Source: an uncultured Sphingomonadales bacterium
GTDB lineage: Bacteria > Pseudomonadota > Alphaproteobacteria > Sphingomonadales > Sphingomonadaceae
Assembly: GCA_903958285.1 (NCBI GenBank)
Contig: CAJBSR010000187.1
Span: forward strand, 1-7,373
DNA: 7,373 nt
Direction of reading: 5' to 3'
Shown here piece after piece: positions 1-5,705 of the stretch. A model generated the notes under the pieces. That model ran no database searches, had not been told where the DNA came from, and was given only the letters and a program-made list of their open reading frames with translations. Every line of letters starts with the position of its first letter. The stretch's first letter is position 1. A program made the position numbers and the translations under genes.

Positions 1-1205
1 AGATCCTGCGCCGCATCGCAGAGCCGGATCGCGTCGTCAGCTTCCGCGTCTGCTGGGAAGATGATAATGGCAACATCCGCGTTCAGCGTGGCTGGCGCGT
101 CCAGAACAACAACGCCATCGGGCCATATAAGGGCGGCATTCGCTTCCACCCGAGCGTTACAGAATCGATCCTGAAGTTTTTGGCGTTTGAACAGACGTTC
201 AAAAACTCACTGACAGGCCTGCCCATGGGCGGCGGCAAGGGCGGTTCCAACTTCAACCCGAAGGGCAAGAGCGACCGCGAAATCATGCGCTTCTGCCAGA
301 GCTTCATGAATGAGCTCTATCGCCACATCGGCCCGGATTGCGACGTTCCTGCGGGCGACATTGGCGTCGGTGGCCGCGAAATCGGCTTCATGTTCGGCCA
401 GTATAAGCGCCTGACGAACCAGTGGAACGGCGTGCTGACCGGCAAAGGTCTCGAATATGGTGGCTCGGCCATCCGCCCAGAAGCGACCGGCTATGGCGCG
501 GTCTACTTTCTTGCGGCCATGCTGCGCACCAAGGGTCAAGACCTTAAGGGCAAGACAGCCGTCATTTCGGGCTCGGGCAACGTTGCCACGCACGCTGCAG
601 AAAAGATCACCCAATTGGGTGGTAAGGTGCTCACCCTGTCAGACAGCAGCGGCTTCGTTCACGATCCCGACGGGATGGACCAGGAAAAGATCAACTGGGT
701 CAAAGAACTGAAGAACAAGCGCCGCGGCCGTATTGAAGAATATGTCGCCGCCTATCCGAAGGCTGTGTTTCATGCCGGTAAGACGCCGTGGAACGTACCT
801 TGCGACGTCGCCCTTCCCTGCGCCACGCAGAATGAATTGTTGGGTGACGATGCCCGCGCTCTTGTGGCCAATGGCTGCATCGCGGTCAGCGAAGGCGCTA
901 ACATGCCAACCAATCTGGAAGGTGCACATGTCTTCCGCGATGCGAAGATCCTCTTCGCACCCGGCAAGGCCGCAAATGCCGGCGGTGTCGCAGTCTCAGG
1001 TCTCGAAATGAGCCAGAACAGCGAACGTCGTTCCTGGAAGGAAGAAGAGCTTCAGCAGATGCTCCTCGACATCATGGAAGGCATCCATGCCCGTTGCGTG
1101 CAATATGGCAGCGATGGCAAAGGCCATGTCGATTATGTGCGCGGTGCCAACATCGCCGGCTTCAAGAAGGTCGCTGATGCGATGCTTGCTTTCGGCGTCG
1201 TCTAA
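1..1205 (+). CDS. gdhA: NADP-type glutamate dehydrogenase (5'-truncated by window edge)
   Basis: Catalyses reversible reductive amination of 2-oxoglutarate with ammonium to L-glutamate in the cytoplasm, usually as a homohexamer. The reading frame is open from base 3, giving 400 residues to the TAA at 1203-1205. Numbered from base 3, the substrate-binding signature PYKGGIRFHPSV has its lysine at residue 43, GGGKGG has the catalytic-site lysine at 79 with K67 between them, and PAGDIGVGGREIG has the catalytic aspartate at 119. These match K92, K116 and K128 of E. coli GdhA with a constant offset of 49, so about 49 N-terminal residues lie upstream. The Rossmann motif GSGNVA is at 190-195, followed by SDSSG, as in NADP-linked class I enzymes. 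No damage is visible. A terminator follows directly. The identification is firm; cofactor preference is inferred from similarity to the GdhA class. Confidence 0.96.
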   Translation, partial: ILRRIAEPDRVVSFRVCWEDDNGNIRVQRGWRVQNNNAIGPYKGGIRFHPSVTESILKFLAFEQTFKNSLTGLPMGGGKGGSNFNPKGKSDREIMRFCQSFMNELYRHIGPDCDVPAGDIGVGGREIGFMFGQYKRLTNQWNGVLTGKGLEYGGSAIRPEATGYGAVYFLAAMLRTKGQDLKGKTAVISGSGNVATHAAEKITQLGGKVLTLSDSSGFVHDPDGMDQEKINWVKELKNKRRGRIEEYVAAYPKAVFHAGKTPWNVPCDVALPCATQNELLGDDARALVANGCIAVSEGANMPTNLEGAHVFRDAKILFAPGKAANAGGVAVSGLEMSQNSERRSWKEEELQQMLLDIMEGIHARCVQYGSDGKGHVDYVRGANIAGFKKVADAMLAFGVV

Positions 1206-1224
1206 AAACGTCTGCCTAAGTGCC

Positions 1225-1267
1225 AAAAAAGAGGGAGCCGTCCGACATTTCGGGCGGCTCCCTTTTT
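1225..1267. terminator. Bidirectional rho-independent terminator between convergent genes
   Basis: Bases 1233-1245 pair with 1250-1262 as a 13-bp stem (one T-G wobble at 1241/1254) around the 4-base loop CATT at 1246-1249. A T-run (1263-1267) follows on the plus strand, and an A-run (1225-1230) precedes, which becomes a U-tract for minus-strand transcripts. It lies 20 bases after the gdhA stop and about 46 bases past the stop of the convergent TPR gene, so it can serve both. The structure is seen directly; bidirectional function is inferred. Confidence 0.9.
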
Positions 1268-1312
1268 ATGCACCCTCGCTTCTCGTTTCCGAGTGAAGCC
1301 AAGGTGGATGAG

Positions 1313-2236
1313 CTAGCGCGGAATGGCGAGAGCGTCCGCTGCGCTGTTAATCCGAGCGATTGCCGCTTTATCCGCTTGAAATCTCTGCAAAGCTTTGTCC
1401 CGCGCCTGTCGCGCCTTGTCGGCCTGCCCCATGACCATACGGGCACGCATTAGCCGCAGCCAACCGGCTTCGTTGTTGCCGTCAGCGGCCAGCTTCCGCT
1501 CCAAGCTCTCAACCATTTGACTGACCATAGCCTGCTGCTGGCTAGGGGGGAGCGACGAGGCCTGCGCCAGTTGTGAAGCGGTCGGCCCGGGAATGGCGTC
1601 TGTGGCAGGGGAACTCGGCATCCGGGTCGGCGCTGATGCGACCATACGGCCAGACACATCAATCTTGTGTTCGCGGGCTACCTTCTCAATTGTGTCGCGT
1701 ACGCCCTGTTCCCATGGCGCGCCCTTCGGCGTATCATTCAGGAGAGCGATCCAATCGTTGATCGCTCCTTTGCTGTCGCCGATCAGATCCTTCTGAACAC
1801 CCAAAAAGTAGCGGGCCCGCGGGTCCTGCGGGTCGATGGCCAACGCCCTGCGGAAAGCAGCTACCGCTTCGTCAGCGAACGGGCCTGTAGCTTCTTGCAC
1901 GAGCGATTCACCAAGAGATGACCAATAATCTGCGTTATTCGGAGAGAGTTGGGTCGCCTTTCGATAGGCCTCCGCCGCCTTTAAATACGCCCCAATATTG
2001 AAGTGCGACCAACCAAGCATCCGCCAACCCTCGGCATCCTCAGGATTATTGGCAAGCTTCTGCTCCAATTTGGCTATAGAATCGTCAACACCTCTTTGCG
2101 CAATTTGTGAATTCGCGGCATCCAAGGCCGGATTTTCGTCAATAGATCGATGAATAGACCATGAAGTAGCCGAAATGGCCAATATAATAGAACCAATAAG
2201 AATATATCTTGACTGAATTTCAAATCTTTTTGGCAT
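1313..2236 (-). CDS. Membrane-anchored TPR protein, CcmI/NrfG-like (probable cytochrome c maturation factor)
   Basis: 307 aa. A short basic N-terminus is followed by one hydrophobic helix (about residues 10-28), so the rest should be periplasmic. Residues about 50-165 hold tandem TPR units, recognisable by A.GW..LGW, A..AYRKA.QLSP and AFRRALAIDPQDP. A Pro/Ser/Ala-rich linker (about 200-232) leads to a second helical segment (about 235-290; VESLERKLA, GWLRLMRARMVMGQ) typical of the C-terminal part of CcmI/CycH proteins. In that family the TPRs hold apocytochrome c for heme ligation. Classical CcmI has two N-terminal membrane helices; only one is seen here, so the layout is closer to NrfG. The ATG at 2236 is supported by GGGGGAG (2242-2248, minus strand) five bases upstream. 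It is divergent from an operon encoding a multiheme cytochrome c, which fits such a role. A general TPR protein of other function cannot be excluded. Confidence 0.85.
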   Translation of the reverse strand: MPKRFEIQSRYILIGSIILAISATSWSIHRSIDENPALDAANSQIAQRGVDDSIAKLEQKLANNPEDAEGWRMLGWSHFNIGAYLKAAEAYRKATQLSPNNADYWSSLGESLVQEATGPFADEAVAAFRRALAIDPQDPRARYFLGVQKDLIGDSKGAINDWIALLNDTPKGAPWEQGVRDTIEKVAREHKIDVSGRMVASAPTRMPSSPATDAIPGPTASQLAQASSLPPSQQQAMVSQMVESLERKLAADGNNEAGWLRLMRARMVMGQADKARQARDKALQRFQADKAAIARINSAADALAIPR

Positions 2237-2374
2237 TTATACTCCCCCGATAAACGGGTCATGTCGCTTGCCCTCTCCTCATAGACTGTGCGACACCATA
2301 AGTAGAAGTGGTTTTAAATTTATTAGATTTTGTTCGACGCGTTTGGGGCGTGCGGCTGAGCGGGGGGCGAAGGC
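2237..2374. promoter_or_regulatory. Divergent intergenic region expected to hold both promoters
   Basis: These 138 bases separate the start codons of the TPR gene (minus) and the flavoprotein operon (plus), so both transcripts most likely begin here. Bases 2311-2332 are AT-rich and contain the 8-base palindrome TAAATTTA (2315-2322). I see no convincing -35/-10 pair, no FNR box (TTGAT-N4-ATCAA) and no full CRP box (TGTGA-N6-TCACA). Promoter presence is inferred from gene arrangement only. Confidence 0.5.
2362..2367 (+). promoter_or_regulatory. G-rich ribosome binding site that supports a GTG start
   Basis: A GGGGGG run lies seven bases before the GTG at 2375. The reading frame has an in-frame TGA at 2357-2359 and no other start codon between it and 2375. 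The GTG is therefore the earliest possible start, and the Rossmann fold begins only a few residues after it. Confidence 0.6.
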
Positions 2375-4816
2375 GTGACGAGCACCTACAAGGTGGCAAT
2401 TGTCGGATCAGGTCCGGCGGGATTGAGCGCAGCTGCACGCGCGGCGCAGCTTGGTATGTACCACATTCTTCTGGAAAAGACGGATCACCTCTCCGATACG
2501 ATCTTCCGTTACCAGAAGGGCAAGCACGTTATGGCGACGCCCAGCCAGTTGGTCCTTCGTTCCGACTTTGATTTTGACGCCGGCAAGCGCGAAAAGATTC
2601 TCCAGACTTGGAACGATCAAGCTGCCAGCCAGAATGTGCAGGTCCGCTATCGGTCAGAAGTGACGGCCATCTCAGGCTCTCCGGGAGCTTTCACCCTTAA
2701 ATTGGCCGATGGCGAAAGCATCAATGCCGAAGCGGTCATCCTTGCAATTGGGACCCAGGGAAATCCAAATCTGATGCGGTGTCCGGGCGGTGATCTTCCG
2801 CATGTCGAATATCAACTCGACGACCCGACAGCCATCTTGGACGAACACATCACAGTCATCGGCGCAGGTGATGCGGGCATTGAAAACGCGTTGGGCCTCG
2901 CAGCGGACCCTGAACAGCGCAATGTCGTGACCATCGTCAATCGCTCGTCAGACTTCAGCCGCGCAAAAGACGCCAACGTCAAAGCCCTCACGTCTGCGGC
3001 CGAAGAAGGTCGTATCACCATCCTGACGGAAACGTCGACCAACCGGATCGAACCTGAGCACATCGTTCTCGACACGCGCGACGGTGAATTGCGCATCCCG
3101 TGCAACCGCATCATTGCGCGCATGGGCTCAGCCCCGCCCCGTGGCTTTGTGGAAAGCTGCGGCATTGAATTCAGCAGCAAGGATCGGGAAGCCTTCCCCA
3201 TCCTCTCACCCGTGTTTGAATCGACAGCGCCCGGCATCTTCGTGATCGGCGCCCTCGCTGGTTACCCCCTGATCAAGCACTGCATGAACCAGGGCTATGA
3301 TGTTGTCGAATTCATCAACGGCAACACCAATCTCAAGCCGGCCGACGAACCCATTCTCGAAACCAAGTTCAGCAAGCTGCCCGGCAATCGATCCGTAGAC
3401 GAATGGCTGGACGTGCTGCGCACAGAAATCGAAATCCTGCGCGATCTGACGCCTCTGCAAATGCGCGAGTTCACGCTCGACAGTGATGTCAGCTTCGTCC
3501 GCAAGGGAGACGTGATCTTTGATCGCGGAGCGCCCGGATCTTCCTTGTTCAATGTGGCTTCCGGCGGCGTCCATGTCCAGGTTAACCCCAGCGATCCAAG
3601 CATTGTTGTCCCCATCGGCACGGGCGCGATGTTTGGGGAAGTCGGACTAATTTCCGGCCGCAAACGCGGCGCCACGGTTGTCGCGGCTGAAGACAGCATC
3701 TTAATGGAAATCCCCCGCAATTCTGCGTTGAAGCTGATTGCGACCGTGCCGGCGGTGAAACGTGCTGTGACGCGTGTTTCGATTGAGCGCCAGTTGCTTC
3801 AACTTTTCAAGGCCGGCTTGAGCCCTTCCGACATCGCAGAGGTCGTTGAAAGCGCCGAGACAATTAGCGTCCGCGCCGGTGAATCAATCATTGCCGAGGG
3901 TGATGAAAGTTACGACATCTACGTCATTCGCGTTGGATCGATGGTCGTTGAGCGGACCATCGCTGGGAAAACAGTGTTTATTTCTTACCTGCCCGCAGGC
4001 TCCTATGTCGGTGAAATGGCGCTCATCGAGGGCGGGCGCAGAACAGCGTCGGTCCGCGCTGCGGTGAAATCCGAAGTGATCAAGCTCAACGGCGATGCGT
4101 TCCGCAGCTTGCTCGACCGCAATTCGGCGCTCCTCGAGCGTCTGAAGATCGACATGGCGACGCGCAAGGACGTCAATGCGCACATTGAAACGATGAAGAG
4201 CACCTTCTCTGACGTTGCAGACATGTATTCGTCGGTTGCGAGCTTCCTCGTTGAAAATGGTATCGGCGAAGCAACGGACGTGTTGCTCATCGACGAAAGG
4301 CTCTGCGTCGGTTGTGACAATTGCGAAAAAGCCTGTGCTGACAGCCATGATGGACTGTCGCGCTTGGACCGTGAAGCAGGCAAGACCTACGCCCATCTTC
4401 ACGTCCCGACGTCCTGCCGCCACTGCGAACATCCGCATTGCATGGCCGATTGCCCGCCGAATGCGATCCATCGAGGGATGGACGGGGAAGTCTTCATCGA
4501 TGACACCTGCATCGGCTGCGGGAATTGCCAGCGTGGCTGCCCGTATGGCGTGATCCGTATGGACAAGGTGCCGCCGAAAAAGCCGCCGCTTCTCAACTGG
4601 CTGTTGTTCGGCAGCGGCCCCGGACCCGGCGAACCCAATGCCAAATGGGCCAAGAAACATGGCAATCCGGAAGCCCCGAAAAAGGCGATTAAGTGCGATA
4701 TGTGCGCAGGCATTGAAGGCGGTCCAAGCTGCGTACGCGCCTGCCCGACCGGCGCTGCCATCCGCATTTCGCCGGAACAGTTCCTGAGCGTGTCGCATAT
4801 GCAGAAGGGCAGCTAG
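2375..4816 (+). CDS. FAD/NAD(P) oxidoreductase fused to two cyclic-nucleotide-binding domains and a four-cluster [4Fe-4S] module
   Basis: 813 aa, no signal peptide or clear membrane helix, so cytoplasmic. Residues 1-320 form a two-Rossmann pyridine-nucleotide oxidoreductase: FAD site GSGPAG (11-16), second nucleotide site GAGDAG (163-168), and the C-terminal FAD motif GIFVIGAL (287-294). The CxxC disulfide of thioredoxin reductases is absent. Two CNB domains follow at about 371-455 and 496-580; their phosphate-binding cassettes are FGEVGLISGRKRGAT and VGEMALIEGGRRTAS. Residues 640-800 carry 16 cysteines in four groups (644/647/650/654, 681/684/689/693, 712/715/718/722, 774/777/786/790), the arrangement of DmsB/NrfC/PsrB-type electron-transfer subunits. 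Likely role (inference): moves electrons between NAD(P)H and the membrane cytochrome encoded three bases downstream, gated by a cyclic nucleotide. Electron direction and natural donor are unknown. The domain calls are secure; I recognise no established gene name. Confidence 0.93.
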   Translation: MTSTYKVAIVGSGPAGLSAAARAAQLGMYHILLEKTDHLSDTIFRYQKGKHVMATPSQLVLRSDFDFDAGKREKILQTWNDQAASQNVQVRYRSEVTAISGSPGAFTLKLADGESINAEAVILAIGTQGNPNLMRCPGGDLPHVEYQLDDPTAILDEHITVIGAGDAGIENALGLAADPEQRNVVTIVNRSSDFSRAKDANVKALTSAAEEGRITILTETSTNRIEPEHIVLDTRDGELRIPCNRIIARMGSAPPRGFVESCGIEFSSKDREAFPILSPVFESTAPGIFVIGALAGYPLIKHCMNQGYDVVEFINGNTNLKPADEPILETKFSKLPGNRSVDEWLDVLRTEIEILRDLTPLQMREFTLDSDVSFVRKGDVIFDRGAPGSSLFNVASGGVHVQVNPSDPSIVVPIGTGAMFGEVGLISGRKRGATVVAAEDSILMEIPRNSALKLIATVPAVKRAVTRVSIERQLLQLFKAGLSPSDIAEVVESAETISVRAGESIIAEGDESYDIYVIRVGSMVVERTIAGKTVFISYLPAGSYVGEMALIEGGRRTASVRAAVKSEVIKLNGDAFRSLLDRNSALLERLKIDMATRKDVNAHIETMKSTFSDVADMYSSVASFLVENGIGEATDVLLIDERLCVGCDNCEKACADSHDGLSRLDREAGKTYAHLHVPTSCRHCEHPHCMADCPPNAIHRGMDGEVFIDDTCIGCGNCQRGCPYGVIRMDKVPPKKPPLLNWLLFGSGPGPGEPNAKWAKKHGNPEAPKKAIKCDMCAGIEGGPSCVRACPTGAAIRISPEQFLSVSHMQKGS
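3485..4114 (+). other. Tandem cyclic-nucleotide-binding domains inside the fusion protein
   Basis: Codons 371-580 encode two beta-roll domains. Each begins with the typical strand-turn pattern (F.RKGDVIF.RG; VRAGESIIAEGD) and contains a phosphate-binding cassette with the conserved Glu and Arg (E422/R431; E547/R556). The second cassette is close to consensus (GEMAL then RRTAS). The first has Gly in place of the usual Ala at 424, and GAT after the Arg. Ligand (cAMP, cGMP or none) cannot be told from sequence. Confidence 0.88.
4304..4744 (+). other. Four-[4Fe-4S] polyferredoxin module
   Basis: Codons 644-790 hold sixteen cysteines in motifs CVGCDNCEKAC, CRHC-N4-CMADC, CIGCGNCQRGC and CDMC-N8-CVRAC. 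This is the full ligand set for four cubane clusters. Between groups three and four lies an insert of about 40 residues (codons 731-770; bases 4565-4684), rich in Pro, Gly and Lys with a short hydrophobic LLNWLLFG stretch. It may contact the membrane partner (inference). Confidence 0.92.
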
Positions 4817-4819
4817 GCC

Positions 4820-5698
4820 ATGGCATTTCTCGCCCGAAACAAGGCCGCGAAACGTGCCGGGCCATCGAGCCACGTGTCATTCCTGAAATATGCGGATTAC
4901 CGTTGGCTCAAAATTGCATCCGGTTTCTCGGCGCTAACGATACTTATTTACGCTCTGATCGACGTCGAGCCGCGCCACAGCGGCAACAGCTGGTATGGCT
5001 ATACGCTCGGCACAATCGGCGCCATTCTCATCCTCTGGCTTGCCCTTCTCGGCTGGCGCAAACGCTCCATCAAGCCCGGCCAGTGGACGCTTAAATCTTG
5101 GGTCTCCGCACATGTCTGGCTGGGGCTATCGCTGATCATTGTGGTGACACTCCATGGTGCGTTTCAGTTCGGCTGGAACGTCCATACGCTCGCCTACGTC
5201 TTAATGATGATCGTCATCCTATCGGGCATTTATGGTATTTGTGCCTATACCATCCTGCCCAAACAGCTTAGCTCAAACCGGGGCGATATGACACAGGTCG
5301 AAATGCTCGACAATCTGCGCAGCATCGACCGCCAGTTGCACGATGCGACGCAGCCGTTGAGCACCGAGCTGGCGAATATCATCGGTGCGTCTCTCAACGA
5401 TGATCCGTTCTCGGGCTCCATCCTTGCGCGCTTGAAGAACCAATATCCATCTTGCCCGACGCAGTACGCCTTTGAAACGGTTGGCGCCGCGTCGCGCTCC
5501 AAAGCTTCCGACAATGCGGACGACATCGTCCGCGCAGCGCAGTTGCTGTCGCGGAAGGTGACCGCGCTGGCCAACATTCGTCGGCATCTTCAGTTGAAGG
5601 CGCAGCTTGAAATCTGGCTCTATTTCCACGTCCCTGTGACGTTCGCGCTGATTGCGGCCCTGACGGCGCACGTTGTCAGCGTCTTCTTCTATTGGTGA
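4820..5698 (+). CDS. Five-helix membrane protein, predicted di-heme b-type cytochrome subunit
   Basis: 292 aa with predicted membrane helices at about 29-49, 58-79, 94-118, 123-146 and 267-291, and a hydrophilic, largely helical loop at 147-264. Histidines H98 and H112 on helix 3, and H270 and H284 on helix 5, are each 14 apart, the spacing of the heme ligands in cytochrome b of bc1 complexes. With the basic N-terminus inside, helices 3 and 5 run the same way, so H98/H270 would bind a cytoplasmic-side heme and H112/H284 a periplasmic-side heme. The long loop would face the cytoplasm, where the Fe-S protein could dock. The ATG lies three bases after the upstream stop, with AAGGG (4805-4809) ahead, indicating translational coupling. 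Predicted role: passing electrons between the Fe-S module and the downstream periplasmic multiheme cytochrome. Heme binding is inferred from the His pattern; I cannot name a family with certainty. Confidence 0.85.
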   Translation: MAFLARNKAAKRAGPSSHVSFLKYADYRWLKIASGFSALTILIYALIDVEPRHSGNSWYGYTLGTIGAILILWLALLGWRKRSIKPGQWTLKSWVSAHVWLGLSLIIVVTLHGAFQFGWNVHTLAYVLMMIVILSGIYGICAYTILPKQLSSNRGDMTQVEMLDNLRSIDRQLHDATQPLSTELANIIGASLNDDPFSGSILARLKNQYPSCPTQYAFETVGAASRSKASDNADDIVRAAQLLSRKVTALANIRRHLQLKAQLEIWLYFHVPVTFALIAALTAHVVSVFFYW

Positions 5699-5705
5699 TC
5701 CGCTC

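Noticed and set aside
207..614. Antisense open frame of 135 codons opposite gdhA
   Set aside because: It is opposite highly conserved glutamate dehydrogenase motifs, with no ribosome site or domain; a shadow frame.
2246..2258. Small inverted repeat CCCG-ATAAA-CGGG overlapping the TPR ribosome site
   Set aside because: The stem has only four base pairs. It could slightly occlude the ribosome site, but nothing supports a regulatory RNA element.
2286..2300. Possible CRP/FNR-type half-sites (TGTG followed by CGACACCA)
   Set aside because: There is no symmetrical partner at the correct spacing; the match is at chance level.
3884..4873. Long antisense open frame (329 codons) opposite the Fe-S fusion gene
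   Set aside because: It lies fully opposite a gene with clear domains, has Ala/Arg-rich low-complexity content and no recognisable motif. It is the usual antisense shadow of a GC-rich coding frame.
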